Below are positions 1 to 7,806 of a DNA stretch of 16,855 nucleotides, piece after piece. The stretch's first letter is position 1. Every line of letters begins with the position of its first letter. Under the pieces are notes generated by a model. It was not told the origin of the DNA. It saw only the letters and a list, made by a program, of their open reading frames with translations, and ran no database searches. Source of the stretch: Christensenella sp. UBA6420 (GTDB lineage: Bacteria; Bacillota; Clostridia; Christensenellales; DTU072); contig DJPE01000036.1 in the NCBI GenBank assembly GCA_002439705.1, positions 1 through 16,855 on the forward strand, given 5' to 3'. Made by a program: the position numbers and the translations under genes.

Positions 1-1245
1 CACGTCGCCTTGTTTTATTCCCTTGAACGCGGGTTTTTTCTTCTTTATTAAAGTTTCTGCCTTGCCGATAAAGTTATGCGTGGTTTTTTCGGCGGCTTTA
101 TCCAGAATAAGAGTCATTATAGGTTGCAGGATAAGTATCGTAACTATACTTAAAATTACGCCTTTTATAAGGACTCCCGCAATATCCGCGCCCAATTTGA
201 AACGCATAAAATAAAGCGCGGCGAAACCGCCCACCGTGGTAAGTCCGCTCGCTATTATGCTCCCCGCCGCTTCGGGTAAAGATTTCGCGGTGGCGTCATA
301 CGCGGGCATAAGTTTTCTGTTCCGCTTATAAGTGTGCATATAGAACACGGAATAGTCCATAGTAATGGCAAGCTGCAAAACCGCGCTCGTAGCGAAACTT
401 ATTATACTTATCGACGGATAGAGATAGTTACAGCCCATGCTGATTACTATACTTACGCCCAACGTGAGCATTACTATAACGGGGTCTATAAAACTCGGCG
501 TAAACAAAAGTAGAATAACCACCGCCGCAATAACCGCGTAGATAAGGAAGTTCGGAAGATCGTTAAGAGTGTCGGTCATAAGAGCCTGCGACGTTTCCGT
601 AGTGCCCGACGCGGCGAATTCTCTGTCGCTGAATTCCGCCTTTATACTGTCCATAACGGCATAAGACGCGCTCGTGGACGGGGCTTCTTCGAGCATTATC
701 ATAAGAACGTAGTCGTAAGCGTCTTCGTTATCGACTTTCCGTTTAAGATAATCGCGTAAGGACGCAGCGTCTATTTTCATATCGGTAATTCCGAGCAACT
801 TTATATACTCGGCGTATCCCGACAAAAGTTCGTTACTCTGAATAAGGGACAAAAGTTCTTCTTCGTCAAGATTTTCAAAGTTTATATTAAGGTCCGCCAA
901 AGACTTTTTTATTCCGTCGAGAGCTTCGGCGTCTTCCGCCCAGATAAGTTTTTTAACTCCGTCGGTCTGCCTTATCTTTTCGACGGACTTTTTCAGCTCT
1001 TCGTCGTTTTCGGAGCCGCGTACGACGACCATCGCGTCGCCCCTTATGCCGAAATTCTGTTTAAGGAAAGTCAACCCTTTCTGCGTGTCGAAATCTTCGG
1101 ACAGATAACTTATCATATCGGAATTTATCTTGTCGTCGTCTTTGACAAGGAACACCGTGCCGACTATCGCGATAGCTAAAATCACGCCCACGACGAGCAG
1201 AACTATATTCCTGTACTTCAATAAAAATTCGGTTACTTTTTTCAC
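1..1245 (-). CDS. MMPL/RND-family exporter, second of a tandem pair (3' end outside the window)
   Basis: The 415 codons visible contain no stop and run off the left edge, so this is the N-terminal part only. If it is as long as its 744-residue neighbour, about 330 residues are missing. It has a membrane segment at about residues 12-34, a large extracytoplasmic domain, then a block of membrane segments carrying the motif TMDYSVFYMHTYKR (Asp near residue 296), the MMPL/RND signature also present in the neighbour. The family consists of proton-driven exporters of lipids or amphiphilic compounds; the substrate here cannot be read from sequence. The start is GTG at 1243-1245: on the minus strand GTGA overlaps the neighbour's TGA stop by 4 bp, and a GGAGGAG ribosome binding site lies in the neighbour's last codons. 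Translation is therefore probably coupled and the two paralogs made together. Confidence 0.85.
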   Translation of the reverse strand, partial: MKKVTEFLLKYRNIVLLVVGVILAIAIVGTVFLVKDDDKINSDMISYLSEDFDTQKGLTFLKQNFGIRGDAMVVVRGSENDEELKKSVEKIRQTDGVKKLIWAEDAEALDGIKKSLADLNINFENLDEEELLSLIQSNELLSGYAEYIKLLGITDMKIDAASLRDYLKRKVDNEDAYDYVLMIMLEEAPSTSASYAVMDSIKAEFSDREFAASGTTETSQALMTDTLNDLPNFLIYAVIAAVVILLLFTPSFIDPVIVMLTLGVSIVISMGCNYLYPSISIISFATSAVLQLAITMDYSVFYMHTYKRNRKLMPAYDATAKSLPEAAGSIIASGLTTVGGFAALYFMRFKLGADIAGVLIKGVILSIVTILILQPIMTLILDKAAEKTTHNFIGKAETLIKKKKPAFKGIKQGDV

Positions 1246-3476
1246 TCGACTCCTCCGTCGTTATTCGTCGCGTCGCCGTTATTTCCGGCGAGTTCCGCTT
1301 TATTTTTTCTCCCGCCGAATTTGAAATCGACGGGTTTTATTCTCTTGAAAAATACCAGTAGGCACGGTAGCACCAGCATAACGAGTACGTAGCTTATCGC
1401 CGCTCCCCTTGCCATAAGTCCCGTCATCTCCCTGACGAGCAGATTATTGCTTATAAAGTAGACGACCATGCACACCGATATTATTATAGACGCGCTCACG
1501 CTTATCGCGGGGAAGGTACTGCTTACTGCCTTTATCGCCGCAGTTTGGGCGTCCTTATATTCCTGTTTAGCTTCCTCAAACCGCGTACTCATAAGTATCG
1601 CATAGTCTACGGTACAACCCAACTGAACGCTGCTTATTATGATATAAATCATAAAGTTTATCTTCGCGCCGAATATGGTGTTAAGGCTTATATTCATCCA
1701 TACGGCGAGTTCTATAAGGACTACCATAAGAACTGATTTTCTGACCGATTTTAGTAGCAGGCACATAATGACGAGTATAATACCCACGCTTATTAACGAC
1801 ACTCGCAAGAAATCTCCCGGGGTAATGTCCGCCATATCGACCACGCCCGTCAGTATACCGAAAGGATAACTTACGTCGAAGTACTTGTCAAGAGTATCTG
1901 TAAGATACTTTTCCGTCTTAAACGCCGCTTCGTCTTCGGTATCGCCGACAATCTCCACGAGATACAGCGTGTAAATTTTTTCTTCTCCGTTTTCTTTTAC
2001 CTTACGAAAAAGCATTTTCACGAAAGGAATTTCCGCTACGGCGTCGTTACTTATTAGTTGTTTAAACTCACTTTCGGGAATATTTATCGCGGTGAAAGCT
2101 CCGATAGCCGAGTCTATCTTTTCGTCTTTTACGAGTTCTTCGATAAACTCTTTATGACTCCCCGTCTTCACGTCGTACGGCACGGCTATTATCATCTGGT
2201 TTTGCAACGATTCGGCAAGCAACTCCTGCGAAGTGCGTTCGGCGGGCGGTTCGTAAATTTTAAGATAGCTGAAATCCACGAAATTCTGTCCGAAAAACGC
2301 AGGAATAACCAACGCTACCGACACTATCGCTATCGCGTACCTTGCTTTGAGAACCTTTTTCGTAGCGGGTTCTACGTTTATATACAGGGTTTTATGCAAA
2401 GTTTTTCTTATCGGTTTATCCATAAATATCATAAGACACGGCTGAACGAAAATCACGGTAAGAATACTCGTAACCACGCCTTTTATGACCACGTTGGCTA
2501 AATCCGCCCCTATAGTAAACCGCATAAAATACAGCGCGGCGAAACCGCCTATCGTCGTAAGTCCGCTGGCAAGAACGTTTATAGTTCCCCGCGGAATAGC
2601 GTTTTTCGCGGCGGACAAAGGGTCGCTTCTGTCCCGTTCTTCGCGGTAGGTGTGCAACATAAATACGGCGTAGTCCATCGTTATGCCGAGTTGCAACACG
2701 CTGCTCGCGGCGAAACTAAGGATACTGACGTCTTTCAATATAATATTGCTGCCGATATTCACGACAATTGCAACCCCCATCGTAAACAGCAGAACGAACG
2801 GTTCCAAAAAACTTTTCGTCGACAGCAAAAGTATTATCAACGCCGCAAGAAAACTGAAAATTATATAGTAAGGAACTTCTTTCAATGTTTCGGTCATAAC
2901 CGACTGCGCGAGAGCGGTCATACCCGAAATTGCGACCGACCTGCCGAGATTTTCGCCGAGTTCTTCCCTTATTTTGTCGTGGACGGCAAAGGCTTCTTTC
3001 GTGGACGGGGAATAAGAAAAAAGGATAAGCAGAACGTAATTATACCCTATCGTTTCTCCGTTCTCGTCCAATATAGGTCTTCTTAAATACGATTCCAGTT
3101 CTTCGACTTCTATTTTGTCGCTTAAATTCAATATATTAGCGTATTTTTCTATGCTTTTTACGTCGCCGTACCACACGAACTGCGTTATTCCGTCTATTTC
3201 GCGTTGCATTTTAGCTACGCTTGCGGAAAGTTCCGAGTCGTTTTCCGTCCCTTCCACCACGACGAAAGCGTCGCCTTCTATATCGAAAGTTTTTTTAAGA
3301 AATTCTATTCCGTCGTAAGTGGGGGTGTTTTTAGGTAAATATACCAATAAATCGGAATTTATCTTGCCGCCGACTATCACGAAATACGAGCCGACTATGC
3401 TCGCAATCAAAATGACCGCGGCGACTATCGTAACGACTAAACGATTTTTTACGATAAACTCCGAAAACCTTTTCAT
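1242..3476 (-). CDS. MMPL/RND-family exporter, first of a tandem pair
   Basis: A 744-residue membrane protein with the two-fold repeated RND/MMPL layout. The first half has membrane segment 1 (about residues 12-36), an extracytoplasmic domain (about 37-200) and a membrane block (about 201-355). The second half repeats this from about residue 378, with an external domain to about 550 and a membrane block to about 710. Each half carries a charged TM4-type motif, TMDYAVF at 266-272 and CTVDYAILM at 621-629, expected to relay protons. The C-terminus is a hydrophilic Asn/Gly-rich tail. It resembles the YdfJ/MmpL group of Gram-positive exporters, but the cargo is unknown. It starts 6 bp after the glmS stop, which argues for cotranscription with glmS. 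It is clearly paralogous to the partial gene downstream, so the pair arose by duplication and may work as a heteromer. Confidence 0.9.
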   Translation of the reverse strand: MKRFSEFIVKNRLVVTIVAAVILIASIVGSYFVIVGGKINSDLLVYLPKNTPTYDGIEFLKKTFDIEGDAFVVVEGTENDSELSASVAKMQREIDGITQFVWYGDVKSIEKYANILNLSDKIEVEELESYLRRPILDENGETIGYNYVLLILFSYSPSTKEAFAVHDKIREELGENLGRSVAISGMTALAQSVMTETLKEVPYYIIFSFLAALIILLLSTKSFLEPFVLLFTMGVAIVVNIGSNIILKDVSILSFAASSVLQLGITMDYAVFMLHTYREERDRSDPLSAAKNAIPRGTINVLASGLTTIGGFAALYFMRFTIGADLANVVIKGVVTSILTVIFVQPCLMIFMDKPIRKTLHKTLYINVEPATKKVLKARYAIAIVSVALVIPAFFGQNFVDFSYLKIYEPPAERTSQELLAESLQNQMIIAVPYDVKTGSHKEFIEELVKDEKIDSAIGAFTAINIPESEFKQLISNDAVAEIPFVKMLFRKVKENGEEKIYTLYLVEIVGDTEDEAAFKTEKYLTDTLDKYFDVSYPFGILTGVVDMADITPGDFLRVSLISVGIILVIMCLLLKSVRKSVLMVVLIELAVWMNISLNTIFGAKINFMIYIIISSVQLGCTVDYAILMSTRFEEAKQEYKDAQTAAIKAVSSTFPAISVSASIIISVCMVVYFISNNLLVREMTGLMARGAAISYVLVMLVLPCLLVFFKRIKPVDFKFGGRKNKAELAGNNGDATNNDGGVE

Positions 3477-3482
3477 CTTCCG

Positions 3483-5297
3483 TTATTCTACGGTCACGCT
3501 TTTTGCGAGATTTCTCGGTTTGTCGATGTCGCAACCTTTCGCTCTCGCTATGTAGTATGCCAAAAGCTGAGTGGGAATTACGCTTAATATAGGATACAAC
3601 GCTTCGTCGGTCTGCGGTATCACTATAATGCAGTCGCTCACGTCGGCTATCGATTTGTTGTCGACGAAGGGCGTAATTACCGCCACGTCGGCGCCCCTGG
3701 TTTTTACTTCGATAAGTCCGCTCAAGGTCTTGTCGATAAGTTTTTCCTGAGTGATAATAGCTATCGCAAGAACCCCTTTTTCTATAAGGGCGAGAGTGCC
3801 GTGTTTAAGTTCTCCTGCGGCGTATGCTTCGCAATGGATATAGCTTATTTCTTTAAGTTTCAGACTGCCTTCCATAGCCACGCAATAGTCGAGTCCCCTG
3901 CCTAAGTAGAATACGCTCTTTCTTGTGAAGTTTCTTCTCGCAAAATCCGCGATAAATTCGCTCGTTTCTAACGTTTCAGTCGCTTTTTGGGGCAGTAAAT
4001 CTATTTCTTTTTGAAGCCTTATATATTCTTTTTCCGATATTTCACCCTTTATTTTGGCTAAATCGAGTACAAACATAGCGAATATAAGGTCCTGACAGTT
4101 ATACGCTTTGGTACTTGCTACGGCTATTTCAGGTCCTGCGTGAATAAGCAAAGCGTAATCGGCGTAATGAACCATACTCGACGTAGCCACGTTGCAGATA
4201 GTGAGAGTCTTGCCGCCCCGTTCTTTTACCATACGCTGACAGGTAAGAGTATCCGCCGTTTCTCCGCTCTGCGATATGGTTACGGTAAGGGTGTTTTCGT
4301 CCACTTTTACGTCGCCGTAACGGAATTCGCTCGCCATTTCGGAATAGACGTCCACGCTCGGAACGAACTTTCTTAACAGTTTTTCTCCGTACAGTCCTGC
4401 GTGCAATGCCGTACCGCAGGCTACCACGTTAATTCTCTTCACCGATTTGAGATATTCGGCGTCGATTTTTCCGAACTCCCCTTTGCGGTAATTTTCGATA
4501 GCTCTGGACAAAGCGGAAGGAATTTCTTTTATTTCCTTGTCCATAAAACACTCGTAAGCAGATGCTTCGCCGTCTTCGGTCTTGTCCACTTTTGTAAATA
4601 TTTTCTTAATGGGGTTACCGCAGAAGTCGTAAAGTTTTATCGAACGAGTCGTTAATATCGCAAACTGACCGTTGTCGAGAACGATACATTCGTCGAGTTC
4701 TTTTTGGAAACAGTTTATATCGGAGCAGATAAAACTTTCTTTTCCGTTCGTGCCGACGATAAGCGGATTATCGACTTTCGCCGCGTAAAGAATGTCGGGA
4801 GTATCGGCGCAGATTATTCCCAAAGAAAAAGCCCCTTTAAGCTCCGACACGGCTTGCAAAATAGCCTTTTTCGGGTCGCCCATATCGTAATGTTCTATGA
4901 GGTGAGCGACGACTTCGCTGTCGGTCTGACTGGAAAAAATCACGCCTTTACGCATGAGTTTTTCTTTTATTTCGAGATAGTTTTCGATAATACCGTTATG
5001 TACCACGGCGTAGCGTCTGTTGTTGCTGATAAAAGGATGCGCGTTCTCGTCGCACGGTTCTCCGTGGGTAGCCCATCTCGTATGCCCTATGCCGAGATGC
5101 CCGTCTATGGGGTACTCTTTAAGGTAATTTTCCAAATTTACTATACGCCCTTTCTTTTTTGCGAGTTTTATCGTTCCATCGGGGCAAACCACGGCTACGC
5201 CGCTACTGTCGTATCCCCTGTATTCGAGATATTTTAATCCGTTTATTATGACGTCGGTAGCTTGTCTGTCGCCGACGTAACCTATTATTCCACACAT
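3483..5297 (-). CDS. glmS: Glutamine--fructose-6-phosphate aminotransferase (isomerizing)
   Basis: A 604-residue cytosolic enzyme, the usual family length. It makes glucosamine-6-phosphate from fructose-6-phosphate and glutamine, the first committed step to UDP-GlcNAc for peptidoglycan. The N-terminal nucleophile is Cys2 after the initiator Met (MCGIIGYVGD), followed by the glutaminase motifs HTRWATHGEP (72-81), HNGIIENY (100-107) and TDSEVVAHL (125-133). Two SIS sugar-binding domains follow: CGTALHAG (294-301), SQSGETADT (342-350) and EIAVASTKAY (390-399) in the first, and the KHGTLALIE region in the second. The C-terminus PRNLAKSVTVE is canonical. AGGAGAG lies 6 nt upstream of the ATG. It is the first gene of a glmS-MMPL-MMPL operon. 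No glmS ribozyme is visible: only about 145 bp of A/T-rich DNA separates the start codon from the divergent tRNA. Confidence 0.97.
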   Translation of the reverse strand: MCGIIGYVGDRQATDVIINGLKYLEYRGYDSSGVAVVCPDGTIKLAKKKGRIVNLENYLKEYPIDGHLGIGHTRWATHGEPCDENAHPFISNNRRYAVVHNGIIENYLEIKEKLMRKGVIFSSQTDSEVVAHLIEHYDMGDPKKAILQAVSELKGAFSLGIICADTPDILYAAKVDNPLIVGTNGKESFICSDINCFQKELDECIVLDNGQFAILTTRSIKLYDFCGNPIKKIFTKVDKTEDGEASAYECFMDKEIKEIPSALSRAIENYRKGEFGKIDAEYLKSVKRINVVACGTALHAGLYGEKLLRKFVPSVDVYSEMASEFRYGDVKVDENTLTVTISQSGETADTLTCQRMVKERGGKTLTICNVATSSMVHYADYALLIHAGPEIAVASTKAYNCQDLIFAMFVLDLAKIKGEISEKEYIRLQKEIDLLPQKATETLETSEFIADFARRNFTRKSVFYLGRGLDYCVAMEGSLKLKEISYIHCEAYAAGELKHGTLALIEKGVLAIAIITQEKLIDKTLSGLIEVKTRGADVAVITPFVDNKSIADVSDCIIVIPQTDEALYPILSVIPTQLLAYYIARAKGCDIDKPRNLAKSVTVE

Positions 5298-5329
5298 ATT
5301 TTTCTCTCCTAATAACTTAAGATAATAGT

Positions 5330-5335
5330 ATTATA
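5330..5335 (-). promoter_or_regulatory. Candidate -10 element for glmS operon
   Basis: On the minus strand TATAAT lies 33 nt upstream of the glmS ATG in very A/T-rich DNA. No convincing -35 hexamer sits 16-18 bp further upstream, so the promoter is only tentatively placed. Confidence 0.3.
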
Positions 5336-5403
5336 TAGTATAACATAGTTTTTTTTGTTGCGCCATAATTTATATATTATTTTTGCCGAAGCCGTTTTTT
5401 CCG

Positions 5404-5432
5404 TTGACAAACCGACGAATTGCGGTTAAACT
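5404..5432 (+). promoter_or_regulatory. Promoter for the tRNA-Thr gene
   Basis: A perfect -35 TTGACA (5404-5409), a 17-bp spacer and -10 TAAACT (5427-5432). Transcription would start at about 5439, a few bases before the mature tRNA 5' end at 5444. Confidence 0.75.
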
Positions 5433-5443
5433 ATTAAAGTGTT

Positions 5444-5519
5444 GCTGGTATGGCTCAGTCGGTAGAGCGGTTCACTCGTAATGAACAGGTCATCAGTTCG
5501 AATCTGATTACCAGCTCCA
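5444..5519 (+). tRNA. tRNA-Thr (anticodon CGT)
   Basis: A complete cloverleaf of 76 nt including encoded CCA. The acceptor stem GCTGGTA (5444-5450) pairs with TACCAGC (5509-5515). The D-stem is GCTC/GAGC. The anticodon stem GTTCA/TGAAC encloses the loop CTCGTAA (5475-5481), giving anticodon CGT, which reads the ACG threonine codon. The T arm ATCAG/CTGAT carries TTCGAAT. The discriminator base is T (5516), which fits Gram-positive tRNA-Thr, and CCA is at 5517-5519. It is a single tRNA with its own promoter and terminator, divergent from glmS. Confidence 0.97.
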
Positions 5520-5525
5520 AAAAAT

Positions 5526-5555
5526 AAGAACGCTTTTTTGAGCGTTCTTTTTTTT
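5526..5555. terminator. Bidirectional intrinsic terminator (tRNA-Thr / YgjP-like gene)
   Basis: A perfect 9-bp stem AAGAACGCT/AGCGTTCTT (5526-5534 and 5541-5549) with a 6-nt loop and a run of eight T on the plus strand, 6 nt after the tRNA CCA. On the minus strand the A-rich left flank gives a T-rich tail, so it can also end the metallopeptidase transcript, whose stop codon is at 5566. Confidence 0.88.
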
Positions 5556-5565
5556 ATCTGTTATT

Positions 5566-6282
5566 TTATTGCAAATCGAACCACATTTTCGTCTGCCGTT
5601 CCTTTTTTGTTTTCGCGACTTCTTTTTCGTTCGGAAAAATTTTATTTAACGTCGCGTGAAAATTTACGCCGTGGTTGTGGTGACGGAAGTGCGTAAGTTC
5701 GTGACAGACGAGATAATCGCAATACCGTTCGTCGAACTGCAAGGCGTACATATTATATTTTATTATGCGGCGTTTACCCGAAACGCACTGCCCCCAGTAA
5801 CTGTTCACCTTGACTATTTTTACTTCGGGCATGCTCGGTACGCATAAATATCTGCCGTAAAGTTTGTAAAAATGCTCGGTTTTCGCGGTAAAATATTTCA
5901 ACGCTTTTTCTTCCCAGAACTTTATGAAAATCGCTTTCGCCTTTTCCATGTCTCCATCGGGCGCGAAAACTATAATTACGTCGTCGGAAATTACCACTCT
6001 CGGACTCCCGCTCGATATAATAAGGCGATAGTTTTTTCCCAGGTAAGTAACGGTATTTTTTATATCGCCGTGCGTTTCTCCCGCCGGTTTGTACCTGTTT
6101 TTTATCCACCTTACGTGCTTTTCGGCAAACTTCCGGGCATCTTCTTCCGTATTGCTTTCGGGGGCGGTTATTATGAAAGAAACGCCGTCGAAACGCATAC
6201 TTATGTTTTTTACGCAAGCGGTCTTTACCGCCACGGGAACGGTTGCGCTGCCGACTTTGATTTTAATTTCATATTCTCTCAT
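5566..6282 (-). CDS. YgjP-like (DUF45/WLM-type) zinc metallopeptidase
   Basis: A 238-residue protein, typical of the YgjP-type M48-related family. The zinc-binding motif is HELTHFRHHNH at 194-204: His194 and His198 as ligands, Glu195 as catalytic base and His204 as likely third ligand. It is followed by a GxxFH stretch equivalent to the family's Gx(3)FW. The conserved block SYWGQCVSGKRRIIKYNM (161-178) corresponds to the family RWGSCS...NW segment, and the preceding region (about 50-150) to the beta-rich N-terminal domain. There is no signal peptide or membrane segment, so it is cytosolic. Its substrates are unknown. The start is supported by a G-rich GGGGGC 6 nt upstream of the ATG. It lies between the tRNA terminator and the divergent TspO-like gene and appears monocistronic. 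Confidence 0.88.
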   Translation of the reverse strand: MREYEIKIKVGSATVPVAVKTACVKNISMRFDGVSFIITAPESNTEEDARKFAEKHVRWIKNRYKPAGETHGDIKNTVTYLGKNYRLIISSGSPRVVISDDVIIVFAPDGDMEKAKAIFIKFWEEKALKYFTAKTEHFYKLYGRYLCVPSMPEVKIVKVNSYWGQCVSGKRRIIKYNMYALQFDERYCDYLVCHELTHFRHHNHGVNFHATLNKIFPNEKEVAKTKKERQTKMWFDLQ

Positions 6283-6304
6283 AGTTTGCCCCCATTTTTA
6301 ATAA

Positions 6305-6310
6305 ATTATA
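6305..6310 (-). promoter_or_regulatory. Candidate -10 element for the YgjP-like gene
   Basis: Minus-strand TATAAT about 22 nt upstream of the ATG at 6282, leaving a leader of about 16 nt that still contains the G-rich ribosome binding site. No good -35 was found at standard spacing, so this is tentative. It lies inside the 30-bp gap shared with the divergent gene. Confidence 0.4.
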
Positions 6311-6312
6311 AA

Positions 6313-6774
6313 ATGCTTACTTACAAACGCTTCGTATCTTTTTCGATAAGTCTTGGACTGATACTCGTAATCGGCGCGATAAACGCCCTTTTTATGACTC
6401 CCCGTTCGGAGTGGTTCGCTCACCTTACGTCGCCCGTAACGAACGAAAAAATCCATTCTCTTCTGTGGCTTATGGTGTACGTCCTGTTCGCCGTGGCTAC
6501 GGCTGAATTTTTAATCGACAACAAATTGCGAAAATATCTGTGGAGCGTAATTCTTCTCGCCGTCGGAAACCCCGTCTGGTGCCTTATCTTTTTCCGACTT
6601 CATTCGATAATAGGAGCGTTCTGCCTGTCGATCCTTCTCTTCGCCGACAGCGTGTTCGTCACCGTAATAAACGCTAAAAAAACCAAAATAAATTGGCTGT
6701 TCTGCCTGCTTCTTTCGGTGTGGTATCTCTACATATCAGGGCTGAACGCGGCTATACTCATCCTTAACCTATAA
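6313..6774 (+). CDS. tspO: TspO/MBR-family membrane protein
   Basis: A 153-residue, very hydrophobic protein with about five membrane helices, the TspO length and topology. The C-terminal half follows the family pattern: NPVWCLIFFRLHSIIGAF resembles the LNLxWSxLFFxLHxPxxA motif, and WYLYISGLNAAILILN resembles the fifth-helix LWVxFAxxLNxxIWxLN. The N-terminal half has a Trp near residue 34 and LLWLMVYVLFAVATA, equivalent to the family PVWTxLYxLMGxA segment, although the usual P(P)xWxFxPVW residues are poorly kept. TspO proteins bind porphyrins and related ligands; the role in anaerobes is unclear. The frame stays open upstream to 5872, but that part is antisense to the metallopeptidase and the ATG at 6313 starts the family-like region. 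No Shine-Dalgarno is visible. It is the only plus-strand gene in a minus-strand neighbourhood. Confidence 0.72.
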   Translation: MLTYKRFVSFSISLGLILVIGAINALFMTPRSEWFAHLTSPVTNEKIHSLLWLMVYVLFAVATAEFLIDNKLRKYLWSVILLAVGNPVWCLIFFRLHSIIGAFCLSILLFADSVFVTVINAKKTKINWLFCLLLSVWYLYISGLNAAILILNL

Positions 6775-6777
6775 ACC

Positions 6778-6813
6778 CCGCTCCTTGTCCGCAAAACAGC
6801 CGAACGGGAGCGG
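6778..6813. terminator. Inverted repeat between convergent tspO-like and recR genes
   Basis: Seven-bp arms CCGCTCC (6778-6784) and GGAGCGG (6807-6813) with a 22-nt loop, in the 72-bp gap between the two convergent stop codons. There is no T run on either side, so it is a poor intrinsic terminator; its position is the main argument for it. Confidence 0.4.
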
Positions 6814-6846
6814 TATATTCGTATTATTAAACGGAAAAAGGAATTT

Positions 6847-7428
6847 TTACAAATTCTTTCTGTCTTTTAACGCTCTCTGCAAAGTAAGTTCGTCGGCGTA
6901 TTCTATTTCGCTGCCGACGCTTATTCCGTACGCCAGACGACTTACCGTTATTCCGAGCGGTTTTATTAGGTTAGCTAAATAGGTAGCGGTAAGTTCTCCG
7001 CCTATGTCGGGGTTGGTGGCGACGATTACTTCCTTGACTCCCGTAAGACGGGCTAAAAGTTCTTTTATCCTTATATCGTCTACGCCGACTCCCTTTTGAA
7101 AATCGATTACGCCGTGCAAAACGTGATAAACGCCGTTATAATCGCCCATTTTTTCAAACGGAGCAATGTCTTTCGGTTCTGCGACCACGCATATTACCGA
7201 CTTGTCGCGGGTAGCGCATATATCGCAGATTTCCGCGTCGGTGTAATTGCCGCACTCTTTGCAGAAATGAATTTTCTTTTTTGCGTCCACTATCGCTTCG
7301 GCAAATTCTTCCGCATAGTTTTCGTCTTTTTCTATCACGCTGTAAGCGTATCTCGTAGCCGTCTTTAACCCCACTCCGGGAAGGGTGCGGAACTTGGCTA
7401 TTAGACGAGCCATACTTTCGCTTTCCAT
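6847..7428 (-). CDS. recR: Recombination mediator protein RecR
   Basis: A 193-residue cytosolic DNA repair protein that, with RecF/RecO, helps load RecA on gapped DNA. Domain order is as expected. The helix-hairpin-helix LPGVGLKTATRYA is at 16-28. The four-Cys zinc motif CKECG...CDIC uses Cys56, 59, 68 and 71. The Toprim domain contains VVAEPKD (81-87) and ATNPDIGGELTATYL (137-151), and the C-terminal segment is VGSEIEYADELTLQRAL (171-187). The C-terminus KDRKNL differs slightly from the usual G-R-R ending. The gene starts 3 bp after the ybaB stop. ATG 7428 gives the expected N-terminus; an ATG five codons in is an alternative. Confidence 0.96.
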   Translation of the reverse strand: MESESMARLIAKFRTLPGVGLKTATRYAYSVIEKDENYAEEFAEAIVDAKKKIHFCKECGNYTDAEICDICATRDKSVICVVAEPKDIAPFEKMGDYNGVYHVLHGVIDFQKGVGVDDIRIKELLARLTGVKEVIVATNPDIGGELTATYLANLIKPLGITVSRLAYGISVGSEIEYADELTLQRALKDRKNL

Positions 7429-7431
7429 CGC

Positions 7432-7767
7432 TTAAAACAGTCCCCCCATGCCGCCGGTAAGCGGACCCATTACTCTTTCGTTCTCTTCGTCTACTAATTT
7501 CATGGCTTCGTTTATTCCCGCCACTATCATATCTTCGAGCATTTCCACGTCGTCGGGATCGACCGCCGCGGGGTCGATTTTTATAGAACTCAATTTTCTG
7601 TCGCAGGTCATTACTACTTCCACCATTCCGCCGCCTGCGGTAGCCACTACTTCGGTATCGGCAAGTTCTTCCTGCGCTACCTGTATATCGTGTTGCATTT
7701 TCTGCGCCTGACGCATAAGCTGCTGCATATTGTTACCGCCGCCGAAGCCGCCGTTAAATTTACCCAT
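7432..7767 (-). CDS. ybaB: YbaB/EbfC-family nucleoid-associated DNA-binding protein
   Basis: A 111-residue protein of standard length for the family, which forms tweezer-shaped dimers that bind DNA without strong sequence specificity. The family hallmarks are present: NMQQLMRQAQKMQ (13-25), a helix to about residue 37, VVATAGGGMVEVVMTCD (40-56) and the acidic IKIDPAAVDPDDVEMLEDMI stretch (63-82). The Gly/Met-rich GPLTGGMGGLF tail is usual. A strong AAGGAG ribosome binding site lies 8 nt upstream of the ATG. It is followed 3 bp later by recR, the conserved pair. dnaX, which normally precedes it, is replaced by a DUF6273 surface protein gene 39 bp upstream. Confidence 0.95.
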   Translation of the reverse strand: MGKFNGGFGGGNNMQQLMRQAQKMQHDIQVAQEELADTEVVATAGGGMVEVVMTCDRKLSSIKIDPAAVDPDDVEMLEDMIVAGINEAMKLVDEENERVMGPLTGGMGGLF

Positions 7768-7806
7768 TATTATATCTCCTTGTAAACTTTATTTTTGAAA
7801 AACCGG

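Noticed and set aside
5298..5443. glmS ribozyme upstream of glmS
   Set aside because: Only about 145 bp of A/T-rich DNA lies before the divergent tRNA, and I see no AGCGCC-type core or the expected pseudoknot stems.
5444..5519. tRNA used as an integration site
   Set aside because: No integrase and no repeated tRNA 3' end were found in the window.
5872..6312. N-terminal extension of the TspO-like protein
   Set aside because: This part of the frame is antisense to the YgjP-like gene, and the TspO-like homology begins at the ATG at 6313.
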